From Lysobacter sp. (GTDB lineage Bacteria > Pseudomonadota > Gammaproteobacteria > Xanthomonadales > Xanthomonadaceae): a DNA stretch of 64,000 nt. The translations under genes and the position numbers were made by a program. The notes below the pieces were generated by a model. The model was not told the DNA's origin. It did not search any database and was given only the letters and a program-made list of their open reading frames with translations. This document shows, in pieces, positions 51,680-59,976 of the stretch (the stretch's first letter is position 1; every line of letters begins with the position of its first letter). Location: contig JABFRN010000001.1 in NCBI GenBank assembly GCA_013141175.1, forward strand, positions 62,001 to 126,000, written 5' to 3'.

Positions 51680-52969
51680 TCAACGACGCGCAACAACGCC
51701 GGAGAAATCGACGTCGCCCGCGACATAGATATTCAGCACCGTGCCTTGATTGATCGTGACCGTGGCCGGACGGGCCAGCGACTTGCTCAACACCTGGTTG
51801 GCCAATCGCTCCGTCGTCTTCGCGGTATTGCTCTCGAAGGGTTGGGTGACGATGTTGCCGCCAGTGGTGACCGAGTCGGTCGCGGGACCTTCCGTCGCAG
51901 CGTAGTATTTGAAGACGTCGCTGATGAGGCTGATCATCAGGGCGGAACTCAACTTGCTGAACCAGTGCCCGTTGTAATCGCCCGGATGGCCGGAGCCGCC
52001 GAGATTGTCGACACCGGGGCCTTCGAGGGTGACGTCCAGGCCGTTCGGCGTCGTGATGCGGTCCCAGATGACGGCGACACGCGGGCCGGTGGGCTCGCCC
52101 TGATAGCGTCCGAGCGCTTTCGATCCCTTCGGAAGCAGCAGTTTGCGTCCGTTGATCGAATACACGGGCTCGGTGACGATGCACGAGGTGTAGCCCGGGT
52201 AGTCGGTGACGATCCGCGTCTCGAGCACGCAACGAATGTAGGTGCCACGGACCAGCAGCGTGTCGGGATTACGCAGGTATTGGGCGATGCTCACCTTGGT
52301 GGCGGTGTCGCGCGCCTGTCCGGCCGCCGCCTGCGGCGCACCACCGTTGGCCTGCTGCTGGGCGCTCCTCAGGTTGTCGAGCATGGCGTCCAGCACCTGT
52401 GCGTTCTGGTCCTGCCCCGGGGGGCCGCCAGCACCACTGATGCGCCCGCCACCTTCTCCGCCGGCACCCATGCGGCGCTCGGCCAATGTCGGGCCCTGCG
52501 GCCCGGCGGGCGCAGGCGGATCGCGATAGTCATCGCGCGGTCCCGTGCGGTTCTGCGCGGCGCGCGTCGGCTCTTCCGGCGGCAACGGCGGCAGTTCCTG
52601 GATCGGTACCGGCTGCGGTTCCTGCTGCAGTTCGGCGAAGTCGGGGCTTCCGGCCGTATTCGTGCCTTTCGGCAGTTCCGGAATGACGACTTTTTCCTCG
52701 CGCGGCTTCTCGACGGCCTCTTCCTTGTCGGAAGAAGCATTCTTGATGACGATGATCGTCATCAATACCAGCAGCGCAACGATACCGGCGAGGAACATCA
52801 AGGCCTTGCGGTTGACGCGCTGCGAGTCGACGGATTTGAGCTGCGGGGCGCCTGCATCGAGATCAGGCTGGTCCTGCGACTGCTGGGCGCTGTAATAAGG
52901 ATTGCTGCCCTGGTTGTCGGAATAGTTGCCGGACTGGCCCGGCGGGTTCGGCGGCAGATTCTGGTTCAC
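51680..52969 (-). CDS. virB10: Type IV secretion core protein VirB10
   Basis: A 429-residue VirB10 that spans both membranes and forms the outer-membrane pore. A cytoplasmic N-terminal 54 residues rich in Asn/Gln/Ser is followed by a membrane helix (ALMFLAGIVALLVLMTIIVI, about 56-75), then a Pro-rich periplasmic linker (QPVPIQELPPLPPEEP). The C-terminal beta-barrel domain (about 215-429) has KVSIAQYLRNPDTLLVRGTYI-type start, TEPVYSINGRKLLLPKGSK and the antenna helix region HWFSKLSSALMISLISDVFKYY. Its ATG overlaps the end of virB9 by four bases. Confidence 0.96.
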   Translation of the reverse strand: MNQNLPPNPPGQSGNYSDNQGSNPYYSAQQSQDQPDLDAGAPQLKSVDSQRVNRKALMFLAGIVALLVLMTIIVIKNASSDKEEAVEKPREEKVVIPELPKGTNTAGSPDFAELQQEPQPVPIQELPPLPPEEPTRAAQNRTGPRDDYRDPPAPAGPQGPTLAERRMGAGGEGGGRISGAGGPPGQDQNAQVLDAMLDNLRSAQQQANGGAPQAAAGQARDTATKVSIAQYLRNPDTLLVRGTYIRCVLETRIVTDYPGYTSCIVTEPVYSINGRKLLLPKGSKALGRYQGEPTGPRVAVIWDRITTPNGLDVTLEGPGVDNLGGSGHPGDYNGHWFSKLSSALMISLISDVFKYYAATEGPATDSVTTGGNIVTQPFESNTAKTTERLANQVLSKSLARPATVTINQGTVLNIYVAGDVDFSGVVARR

Positions 52970-53757
52970 TTTTGCTTGTTCCTTCTCAGACCGACGACGT
53001 TCTTCCCGTGACGGATGACCAGGAAGGGATAGGTGCCATGGACGACGAGGGTACTGTCCTCGACTGTCGTATTGACCAGGAAATCCTCACCGCCCTCGCG
53101 TTCGCGGCCATACACGGCCGGGAAATCGCCAGTCGGGAAACGGTTGATGTTCGCCAAATTGATATACGTGAACTGTCCGTCATCGTAGACGTTGACCGGC
53201 ACCAGCCACTTGTTCTTGGTTCGGGTCGAATACGAATAATCGAAATAATACGCGCGATCCTTGTCGAGCGAAGTCTCGATCTCGCTGGTCCGCGGCTTCG
53301 GCGCGTTCCCCGCCTTGCTGGCCGCCAACTGCTCGGCCGAGAACGCCGTGTTGTTCGGATAGCTGAAGGTGATCTTGTAATGCACGCCGGCACGTTTCGC
53401 CTGTTCCAACGCCGTCCAATCGGTCGCGACGACCTTGAGCTCGAACAGATAGGAGTGGGTGGCGGTACGCACCATCATGTTGGTGTCGACGTCGACATTC
53501 TTCGGCTTCAGATAGAAGACATTCTCGCGCCGGTTCAACTCCCAGCCCGAATTGAAACCGGTGCTGTAGTCGAGAATCTCTTCGCTCTGACTGAGCTCGA
53601 TCTGGGTGGTGATGCCCAGACCCGTCCGCACCTCGTAGATCCGGTCCGGTTCGTATTCGTATTCGACGATGACCTGTGCGAATGCCGGCGTCGCCAGCGT
53701 CATCGACGCCAGGACACAGAGCAATACCGCATAGCAAGAGCGATGCAAGCGACTCAT
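52966..53757 (-). CDS. virB9: Type IV secretion core protein VirB9
   Basis: A 263-residue VirB9 with a signal peptide ending in TPAFAQ (about residue 27). The N-terminal domain has YEYEPDRIYEVRTGLGITTQIEL and NVFYLKPKNVDVDTNMMVRT segments, a linker near 150-165, and the C-terminal domain TRTKNKWLVPVNVYDDGQFTYI with FLVNTTVEDSTLVVHGTYPFLV-like end. VirB9 pairs with VirB7 and VirB10 in the outer-membrane core complex. It overlaps both neighbours by ATGA, so virB8-9-10 are tightly coupled. Confidence 0.95.
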   Translation of the reverse strand: MSRLHRSCYAVLLCVLASMTLATPAFAQVIVEYEYEPDRIYEVRTGLGITTQIELSQSEEILDYSTGFNSGWELNRRENVFYLKPKNVDVDTNMMVRTATHSYLFELKVVATDWTALEQAKRAGVHYKITFSYPNNTAFSAEQLAASKAGNAPKPRTSEIETSLDKDRAYYFDYSYSTRTKNKWLVPVNVYDDGQFTYINLANINRFPTGDFPAVYGREREGGEDFLVNTTVEDSTLVVHGTYPFLVIRHGKNVVGLRRNKQK

Positions 53758-54788
53758 CTGTTGCCTACTCCATTGACTTGATTGGGGGCCTGCACGGCCG
53801 GAGCCTGCGGCTGACCTGCCGGCGGATATGTGCCTGCAGGAACGGCTGGATTCTGCGGCTGCGGCTGCGCTGTGGGAACGCCGCCTTCGCCGAAATCAGG
53901 AGCGGCCGGATAGCCTTGGACCGGCTGACCTTGCACGGGTTGGCCCTGGGCCGGATAGGCCTGGGCGGGTTGGCCGGGATAGGGCTGTGCGCCGGGCTGC
54001 GCCGGGTAGGCGGCCACGGGCTGCTGCTGCGCCGTAACGGGGACCTCGGCGGGCGGAGATGGCGCGAAATCGTTGTCCACCGTGTATTCGGTGACCTGGA
54101 AACCCAGTGGATTGACGTAGCGCTGCTTCTCGTCCATCTCCAGGTTCGCTTTGTAAGTGAACTCGAGCCGGGCGATCTTGCTGTCGAGCGGCTCGGTCGC
54201 ACCGTTCTTCTTGTTGTAGATCGAACGCTGGTAGCGGACGGTCGCGCTCTTGCGGGCATTCTCGCCCTGCCCTCTCTGATCCAACTGGATGCTGAGGATC
54301 TTCACCCGGATCGAGCGGTCCTTTCCGTAGACCTTGTATGGGCTTTCCAGATTGTCGGCCGCGTGGATGGCCGCGTAACCGGCACGCACGTTCGACGAAG
54401 ACATGCTGTTGATCAGCGTCCAATCGCGCAATGCCATCATCGCGGAGTCGAACGATTCGCGTCCGATGATGTACTGCGCGACGTTGCTGCGATTCAGCGC
54501 TTCGCTCTGGGTGATGCTCTTCGGGCTGCTGAAGTCGCCGCGCAGGGTCGCCACCGTGGCTTGTCCGGTGAAGGCATCGGCCATGATCAGATAAGGCACT
54601 TCTTTTTTCAGCGGGAGGATGTAGATGAAACCTCCCAACATGATCAGGACCATGAAGATCGCGACCCACGCGATCATCCAGGCGCGCTTTTCGCTGCGCT
54701 TTGCGATATCGGCAATACTGACCTCGAAATTGATGCTTTTCGCGGTGGCGTTATCGATCTGTGGCGTGTTTTTTTGCTTGCCGAACAT
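53754..54788 (-). CDS. virB8: Type IV secretion protein VirB8 with Pro/Gln-rich tail
   Basis: A 344-residue VirB8, an inner-membrane scaffold of the secretion system. A cytoplasmic start is followed by one membrane helix (about 36-58) and the periplasmic NTF2-like domain (about 60-235) with VPYLIMADAFTGQATVATL and YQRSIYNKKNGATEPLDSKIARLEF-type stretches. The last 100 residues are low-complexity, rich in Pro, Gln, Ala and Tyr with repeated PAQ/GQPVQG units; ordinary VirB8 proteins end near residue 240. The tail could bind partners in the periplasm. It starts 96 bases after virB7. Confidence 0.93.
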   Translation of the reverse strand: MFGKQKNTPQIDNATAKSINFEVSIADIAKRSEKRAWMIAWVAIFMVLIMLGGFIYILPLKKEVPYLIMADAFTGQATVATLRGDFSSPKSITQSEALNRSNVAQYIIGRESFDSAMMALRDWTLINSMSSSNVRAGYAAIHAADNLESPYKVYGKDRSIRVKILSIQLDQRGQGENARKSATVRYQRSIYNKKNGATEPLDSKIARLEFTYKANLEMDEKQRYVNPLGFQVTEYTVDNDFAPSPPAEVPVTAQQQPVAAYPAQPGAQPYPGQPAQAYPAQGQPVQGQPVQGYPAAPDFGEGGVPTAQPQPQNPAVPAGTYPPAGQPQAPAVQAPNQVNGVGNR

Positions 54789-54884
54789 TCTGAAGCCTGT
54801 GACCGGATATGTGAGAGGGAACGAGCGCGCGTCGAGACCGTTCGGCAGTCGGCGGCCGGCATGAAGCCGGAACGCCGCGACCGG

Positions 54885-55298
54885 TCAGGGCGCGGGTGCC
54901 CCGCTGGCGTCGCCGGACGAAATACGTACGACGATTTCGCCACCGCTCACGGCGACGGAAACCTGTTGCGACGCGTAAGCGGCGTTGAGCTGCGAAACCG
55001 CTTCCTGCAGGCTCGGCGTGCGGATGTCGGCAACCGCGGCATACAGGGTGTAGTCCATCGGATGACGATAGGTGAGCACCATGTCGGAGTCGTGAGCCCA
55101 GCGCTCCAGCATCTTTTTCAGCGTGCCGTCCATCGGAGAGGCATAGAACAGATAGGCGTCCTGGAGCGGGATCGCCTGCGTTTCTTCGGAGAAGCGATTG
55201 ACGGTCTTCCAACGGCCGCCGAAATCGGGCGCCGGGCGCGAGGCGCAACTGGACAGAACCATGGCGAGCGCCGCAGCGAGCAGGAACTTGGACAGCAT
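54885..55298 (-). CDS. virB7: Type IV secretion lipoprotein VirB7 with N0-like domain
   Basis: A 137-residue lipoprotein: signal MLSKFLLAAALAMVLSSC with lipobox Cys18. The usual VirB7 is about 50 residues; here an extra globular part (about 55-130) follows, ending in the LQEAVSQLNAAYASQQVSVAV region. This matches the N0-like domain described for Xanthomonas VirB7, where it forms an outer ring of the core complex. It heads the virB7-11 run. GTG at 55331 could start the gene earlier, but would spoil the signal peptide. Upstream lies a 593-base gap that should hold the promoter. Confidence 0.85.
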   Translation of the reverse strand: MLSKFLLAAALAMVLSSCASRPAPDFGGRWKTVNRFSEETQAIPLQDAYLFYASPMDGTLKKMLERWAHDSDMVLTYRHPMDYTLYAAVADIRTPSLQEAVSQLNAAYASQQVSVAVSGGEIVVRISSGDASGAPAP

Positions 55299-55891
55299 CG
55301 AATTGGAGAGCTTCGAGATTGAATGTTTCACACGCCACCCGGAGAAAGATCGAGAAAATTGAGTGAATCGAACGCCGCCCCGCGACCGTGACCGGGCGGA
55401 ACGAACACATGTTCTGGACGGATGCAGCCCAATAGACTGCCGGAACCGCCATGCGCCCCCGACATGGACTCTACAAGAAAAAGACACCAGACACGGCGCG
55501 GCCGTATGCGGTTGGACGGAATCCTTATTGTCACGACAGATCAGGCCCCCTCCTCGCACCGATCATCGTCGCAGCGGCTCGTTCAACAACGAATCTCTGC
55601 GACGTCCTTCCAGCTGTTCATCCTGTGTGCTTCCCGACACCGTTCCCGCCATTGACCGATTGGTTGGCGGGACCGACAGCCTGGAACGCATCCTTTATGG
55701 CTGCGTGTGGGGAACATATCCCGATCTTGTATGAATGGTCAAGAAATCCTCGACGGAAAATCCAGCAAAAACGCGATCGATGCACGATTCGGCCATTCTG
55801 TGACGGTTGCAAGCATTGCCGACGGGCAGGCTGAACAGGCGGCACCTCGCTTGCCCGGAGCACTGCGACGGCCCAGGAACAGGTCGAACGC
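55299..55891. other. Intergenic region upstream of virB7
   Basis: 593 bases between virB7 and lolD, both on the minus strand. The virB promoter should lie here. Several open frames cross it, none with family features or convincing ribosome sites. A near-symmetrical GAACACATGTTC (55403-55414) lies about 105 bases before virB7. The lolD end of the gap (55740-55891) shows nothing recognisable. Confidence 0.5.
55403..55414. promoter_or_regulatory. Possible operator GAACACATGTTC upstream of virB7
   Basis: GAACA-CA-TGTTC has perfect 5-base arms around a 2-base centre, 105 bases before the virB7 start. Its form resembles dyads bound by dimeric repressors. No regulator can be assigned. Confidence 0.25.
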
Positions 55892-56617
55892 TCATCGCAG
55901 CGGACGCAAGCGCCCGTCGTGAAGCTCCAGCACCCGATCGAGCCTGCGCGCCAGCGCGTGATCGTGGGTGACCAGCACCAGGCTGGTGCCATGGTCGCGA
56001 TTGAGGGCCAACATCAGGTCGAAGACGGTCGCGGCGGTCTTTTCGTCGAGATTGCCCGTGGGTTCGTCGCCGAGCACGCAGGCCGGGCGGTTGACCAGTG
56101 CCCGCGCCACTGCGGCACGCTGGCGCTCGCCTCCCGACAGTTCGCCGGGCTTGTGCTCCAGGCGGTGCCCCAGTCCGACCGATACCAGCAGCGCGCGGGC
56201 ACGATCGGAGGCCTCGGCCACCGGCGATCCGTTCAGCAGGACCGGCAGCATCACGTTTTCCAGGGCAGTGAATTCCGGCAGCAGGTGGTGGAACTGATAG
56301 ACGAAGCCCAATGCGCGATTGCGCAACCGGCCACGGTCTGCGTCGGAAAGCGCGCTCATCTTCTGGCCGGCGACATACACCTCTCCGGCCGTCGGCATGT
56401 CCAATCCGCCGAGCAAATGCAGCAACGTGCTCTTCCCGGAGCCCGAGACGCCGACGATGGCGACCGTTTCACCGGGATGGACGAGCAGGTCCAGCGCCTC
56501 GAAGACATGCGTGCGCAGCGTGCCTTCGGCATAGGTCTTGGCCAGGCCTTCGCAGCGGATCACCGCATCTGCGGGCAAAGTACCCGCGACTGATTTCATC
56601 TCCTCGCGATCACTCAT
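55892..56617 (-). CDS. lolD: Lipoprotein-releasing system ATPase LolD
   Basis: A 241-residue ABC ATPase of the LolCDE complex, which extracts outer-membrane lipoproteins from the inner membrane. Walker [11 protein letters not shown] loop [10 protein letters not shown], signature [15 protein letters not shown], Walker [13 protein letters not shown] and H loop VTHDHALA are all present. The [17 protein letters not shown] stretch is typical of LolD. Its start codon lies eight bases inside the end of lolC. The ATG at 56617 is chosen for that overlap. Confidence 0.95.
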   Translation of the reverse strand: MSDREEMKSVAGTLPADAVIRCEGLAKTYAEGTLRTHVFEALDLLVHPGETVAIVGVSGSGKSTLLHLLGGLDMPTAGEVYVAGQKMSALSDADRGRLRNRALGFVYQFHHLLPEFTALENVMLPVLLNGSPVAEASDRARALLVSVGLGHRLEHKPGELSGGERQRAAVARALVNRPACVLGDEPTGNLDEKTAATVFDLMLALNRDHGTSLVLVTHDHALARRLDRVLELHDGRLRPLR

Positions 56618-57857
56618 AGCGCAGCGCCTCCGCGGGTGCGGTCCGGGCCGCGCGCCATGCGGGGTAAAGCGTGGCAAGGAAGGCCATCGCCAGCGCCACC
56701 AGCGCGATCACGGTCACATCGAAGCCCTTCAGTTCGGTCGGCAGGCCCGTGATGTAGTAGACGTCCTCGGGCATCAGGACGACGTTGAAGACACGCTCGA
56801 TCAGTTTCAGGAGATGTTCGAGGTTGAGGGTCAACAGGATCCCGCCAAGCACACCCGCGACAGTGCCGATGGTGCCGATCATGGAGCCCTGCACCATGAA
56901 CACCTGCATGACCCCGCGCGGGGTCAGGCCGAGCGTGCGCAGTATCGCGATATCGGCTTGCTTGTCGGTCACCAGCATCACCTGCGAATTCACCAGCGTG
57001 AACGCGCCCATCAGGATGATGAGCGACAGCAGGATCGCCATCATGGTTTTTTCGAGCTTCAGCGCGCGGAACATGTTGGCGTTCTCGCTGGTCCAGTCGC
57101 TGACCCGATACGCGCCGCGCAAGCGCAGGGCGAGGTCGCGCGCGACCTGCCAGGCCAGATCCATGTCGTGCAGTTTCAAGCGCACGCCGGTCACGCCCTC
57201 GCCCATGCGCAGCAGGCGCTGGGCGTCGGAGATGTGGATCACCGCGAGATTGCGGTCGAATTCCTGATGACCCGCCTCGAACAGGCCGCTCACCGTGAAT
57301 CGCTTCATCTGCGGCACCGCACCGAGCGGCGTGCTCTGGAATTCCGGGGTATAGACGATCACGGTGTCGCCGACGGCCACCCCCAGCCACAGCGCGAGCT
57401 CACGTCCGAGAACGATATTGAACTCACCCGGCACCAGGGACTTCAACGAAGTGCCCTCGACCATCTTGTCGGCGATCACCGAAACACTGCCCTCGCGCGC
57501 CGGGTCGATCCCGCGCAGCAAGGCGCCTTCCTCGCGCGGCCCCTGCAGCATCACCGGCCGCTCGATATAGGGTGCGGCCCCGGCGACACGGGGATCCTTG
57601 CGCGCCTCGTCGATGGCATGCGGCCAGTCGTACAACGGCTCGCCATCGGCGCTGACCGTGGCATGCGCCGCCATCTGCAGCATGCGGTCGCGGATTTCGC
57701 GCTGGAAGCCGCTCATCACCGCAAGCGTGGTGATCAGCGCAGCCACGCCCAGCGCGATGCCCAGCATCGACGCCAGCGAAATGAAGGAGATGAAGCCATT
57801 GCGGCGCTTGGCGCGCAGATAGCGCAGGCCGATGGCGACAGGTATGGGTTTGAACAT
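56610..57857 (-). CDS. lolC: Lipoprotein-releasing permease LolC/LolE
   Basis: A 415-residue ABC permease with four membrane helices, one at the start and three at the end, and a large periplasmic domain between. The family marks are [34 protein letters not shown] at the N-terminus in short blocks and [16 protein letters not shown] before the last helices. Only one permease gene is present, so it may form a homodimer (LolF-like) or pair with a product encoded elsewhere. It is preceded by ygfX by 24 bases and overlaps lolD. Confidence 0.94.
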   Translation of the reverse strand: MFKPIPVAIGLRYLRAKRRNGFISFISLASMLGIALGVAALITTLAVMSGFQREIRDRMLQMAAHATVSADGEPLYDWPHAIDEARKDPRVAGAAPYIERPVMLQGPREEGALLRGIDPAREGSVSVIADKMVEGTSLKSLVPGEFNIVLGRELALWLGVAVGDTVIVYTPEFQSTPLGAVPQMKRFTVSGLFEAGHQEFDRNLAVIHISDAQRLLRMGEGVTGVRLKLHDMDLAWQVARDLALRLRGAYRVSDWTSENANMFRALKLEKTMMAILLSLIILMGAFTLVNSQVMLVTDKQADIAILRTLGLTPRGVMQVFMVQGSMIGTIGTVAGVLGGILLTLNLEHLLKLIERVFNVVLMPEDVYYITGLPTELKGFDVTVIALVALAMAFLATLYPAWRAARTAPAEALRYE

Positions 57858-57881
57858 GGCAGCCCAGGCAGCGAGTGTCGG

Positions 57882-58319
57882 CTATGGTGCCATCGATGGC
57901 GGCGACTGCCCATTGCCGCCCGGGCGGAGGGCCAGCCGCAGTTCACGGCGTTGCGCGGGACTGAGGGTGTCGGGCCACAGGCTGCGGCGCACGAATCGCC
58001 CCTCTGCACTGCGCCAGGTCACGAATGCGAGCGGGCCGCGCCAATCCACTTGCAGCATCTGGACGGCCTGCCCATCGATGGTGGCCGCACCTTCACTGTC
58101 GATCACGACCGGCAAGACCGGCTGTTTCGCTTCGCGCCAGGCGAGATACGCACCGCAAGCGGCGGCGCATGCCGCCAACGGCCATGCCGCCCAACGCGGC
58201 ATCTCCGAGGCCAGAACCGCGAACGGCGCGAGAACGGCCATCGACAGCATCGCGCCGATCAGCCAGCGCGACGGCCTCAGTTCAAACCGGCAGGGCGCGG
58301 ATGCGTTCGACGAGCGCAT
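57882..58319 (-). CDS. ygfX: YgfX-like membrane protein, SdhE partner
   Basis: A 145-residue protein with two adjacent hydrophobic segments ([18 protein letters not shown] and [19 protein letters not shown], about 17-55) and a short soluble domain. This form and its position after sdhE match YgfX (CptA), once called a toxin partner of SdhE/CptB, whose role remains unsettled. The match is by position and topology more than by sequence. It overlaps sdhE by 38 bases. Confidence 0.7.
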   Translation of the reverse strand: MRSSNASAPCRFELRPSRWLIGAMLSMAVLAPFAVLASEMPRWAAWPLAACAAACGAYLAWREAKQPVLPVVIDSEGAATIDGQAVQMLQVDWRGPLAFVTWRSAEGRFVRRSLWPDTLSPAQRRELRLALRPGGNGQSPPSMAP

Positions 58320-58539
58320 GCAGACCGGGATCCTCAGCGATTTCGTAACCGAGGAACCAGCGCCAGAGCCGGTCGTCCTCGCAGGCGAGCAGCCGCTCGA
58401 AGGTCGCACGATCGTCGGCCGACGCGGCGAGCCAGGCACGATCGAGATAACGGGTGAACAGTTGATCCAGCTCGCGCATGCCGCGCCGGCAGCGCCAGCG
58501 CAATCGCTGCAGCTCGGCGGAGGCCGCAGCGTCGCTCAT
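58282..58539 (-). CDS. sdhE: FAD assembly factor SdhE
   Basis: An 85-residue SdhE, which promotes covalent attachment of FAD to SdhA. The conserved R-G-x-x-E motif is at residues 19-23 (RRGMRELD), and the rest, [34 protein letters not shown], is typical. It lies downstream of sdhCDAB and the MAPEG gene and overlaps both neighbours, so its supply is tied to the enzyme. Confidence 0.92.
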   Translation of the reverse strand: MSDAAASAELQRLRWRCRRGMRELDQLFTRYLDRAWLAASADDRATFERLLACEDDRLWRWFLGYEIAEDPGLHALVERIRALPV

Positions 58540-58958
58540 CCGGCGATCAAGCCATAACCAAGCACGCACCACAGCGCCAGCAACACGAACACGCTGAGCG
58601 CATAGGCGCGGAAACGATGCATGACCTTGTTGTAGCCGCAGTGGATCGCGCTGTGCAGCACACGCGCGGCCACGTAAGCCCATGCGAGCCCGAGCACCAG
58701 CGAAGAGACCTGAGCGGTCAGCGCCGCGACCACCAGCGCCAGATAGAACAGCACCGGCATTTCGAACAGATTGCGGAAGTTGTCGGCGGGCGCGACGTCG
58801 GTGTAGAGCGCTGCCGCCTGCTGCGATGTCGCCACTTTCTGCGGGTGGATGCGGTCGCGCTTCATCTGCGCGACGCGGCGGCTGAACATCACCGCCAACA
58901 CGATGAACGTCAGCGCCACCATGGCGAGCGCGGGGAGGAAGATCGCATGACTCGACAC
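58536..58958 (-). CDS. MAPEG family membrane protein
   Basis: A 140-residue MAPEG protein with four membrane helices. The conserved [16 protein letters not shown] stretch (about 60-75) and the [12 protein letters not shown] loop are family marks. Eukaryotic members conjugate glutathione to lipids; bacterial members are mostly unstudied. A GTG start at 58956-58958 gives the full first helix. It overlaps the sdhE start by ATGA. Its link to complex II is positional only. Confidence 0.88.
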   Translation of the reverse strand: MSSHAIFLPALAMVALTFIVLAVMFSRRVAQMKRDRIHPQKVATSQQAAALYTDVAPADNFRNLFEMPVLFYLALVVAALTAQVSSLVLGLAWAYVAARVLHSAIHCGYNKVMHRFRAYALSVFVLLALWCVLGYGLIAG

Positions 58959-58970
58959 GGTTCACCTCTT

Positions 58971-59086
58971 GGGGCGGGCTCAAGCCCGCCATTGCGGCAT
59001 TGACAGGACCAACATCGGAATCGAAGCGACGTTGCTTGGCGCTGCGACACATCACCAACGCAACGTCGGGCCAGGGCCCGACCTAC
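58971..59086. repeat. Inverted pair of GTAGG REP-like repeats between sdhB and the MAPEG gene
   Basis: The left unit is GGGGCGGGCTCAAGCCCGCC then ATTGC (58971-58995). The right unit, read on the minus strand, begins GTAGGTCGGGCCC and ends GGCCCGACGTTGC (59060-59086). Compared with the pair at 37551, one stem base pair is changed on both sides (G-C to T-A). The TAG of the right unit is the sdhB stop codon. Confidence 0.75.
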
Positions 59087-59868
59087 ACCTGCCGCGCCAG
59101 CATCATCTTCTTGATTTCGCCGATCGCCTGCGCCGGGTTCAATCCCTTCGGGCAGGTCCGCGCGCAATTCATGATGGTGTGGCAACGATAGAGCTTGAAC
59201 GGGTCTTCGAGATCGTCCAGGCGCGCGCCGGTGTCTTCGTCACGGCTGTCGATCAGCCAGCGGTAGGCTTGCAACAGGATCGCCGGACCGAGGTAGCGGT
59301 CGCCGTTCCACCAGTAGCTGGGGCAGCTGGTGCTGCAGCACGCGCAGAGAATGCACTCGTACAGACCGTCGAGCTTGGCGCGATCTTCCTTCGACTGCAG
59401 CCGCTCCTTGTCCGGTGGCGGCGGGGTCTGGCTGCGGATCCACGGCTTGATCGACGCGTACTGCGCGTAGAAGTGGGTCAGGTCCGGCACCAGATCCTTG
59501 ATCACCGACATGTGCGGCAACGGATAGATCGGCACTTCCTTGTTGTCGCAGTCGTCGATCGCCTTGGTGCAGGCCAGCGTGTTGGTGCCGTCGATGTTCA
59601 TCGCGCACGATCCGCAGATGCCTTCACGACAGGAACGACGGAATGTCAGCGTCGGATCGACCTCGTTCTTGATCTTGATCAGCGCGTCCAGGACCATCGG
59701 GCCGCAGGTATCCAGATCGACTTCGTAGGTGTCCGTGCGCGGGTTCTCGCCGTCGTCCGGGTTCCAGCGGTAGATCTTGAATTCGCGCGTACGCTTGGCG
59801 CCGGCCGGCGCGGAAAAGCGCTTGCCCTTGTGGATCTTGGAATTCTTCGGAAGAGTGAACTCGGCCAT
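59083..59868 (-). CDS. sdhB: Succinate dehydrogenase iron-sulfur subunit
   Basis: A 261-residue SdhB that carries electrons from SdhA to ubiquinone through three clusters. The Cys motifs are present: the 2Fe-2S loop [16 protein letters not shown] with NTLAC, then [16 protein letters not shown] and [17 protein letters not shown] for the 4Fe-4S and 3Fe-4S clusters. The first 25 residues form a basic extension not seen in E. coli. The gap to sdhA (108 bases) carries a repeat pair, and its own stop codon lies in the next repeat. Confidence 0.97.
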   Translation of the reverse strand: MAEFTLPKNSKIHKGKRFSAPAGAKRTREFKIYRWNPDDGENPRTDTYEVDLDTCGPMVLDALIKIKNEVDPTLTFRRSCREGICGSCAMNIDGTNTLACTKAIDDCDNKEVPIYPLPHMSVIKDLVPDLTHFYAQYASIKPWIRSQTPPPPDKERLQSKEDRAKLDGLYECILCACCSTSCPSYWWNGDRYLGPAILLQAYRWLIDSRDEDTGARLDDLEDPFKLYRCHTIMNCARTCPKGLNPAQAIGEIKKMMLARQV

Positions 59869-59906
59869 CGTACGTTTCCTGCTACCTCACCGGCATTCCG
59901 GCGTTT

Positions 59907-59971
59907 GTAGGAGCGGCTTCCGCCGCGAATGTGTTGGATTGAACGGCAATCGCGACTGCAGTCGCTCCTAC
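59907..59971. repeat. Inverted pair of GTAGGAGCG hairpin repeats between sdhA and sdhB
   Basis: The left unit starts GTAGGAGCGGCTTCCGCCGC and ends GA (59907-59928). The right unit is the reverse form, ending GTCGCTCCTAC (59950-59971). Flanks GTAGGAGCG and CGCGA are the same, while the stems differ (GGC/GCC versus GAC/GTC), so pairing is kept. Confidence 0.8.
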
Positions 59972-59976
59972 GGGGA

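Noticed and set aside
55451-55834. 127-residue plus-strand frame upstream of virB7
   Set aside because: No ribosome site, no hydrophobic or conserved pattern; more likely the virB promoter region.
59135-59150. GTTCAATCC-like sequence resembling a tRNA T-loop
   Set aside because: It lies in sdhB coding sequence and no acceptor or anticodon stem surrounds it.
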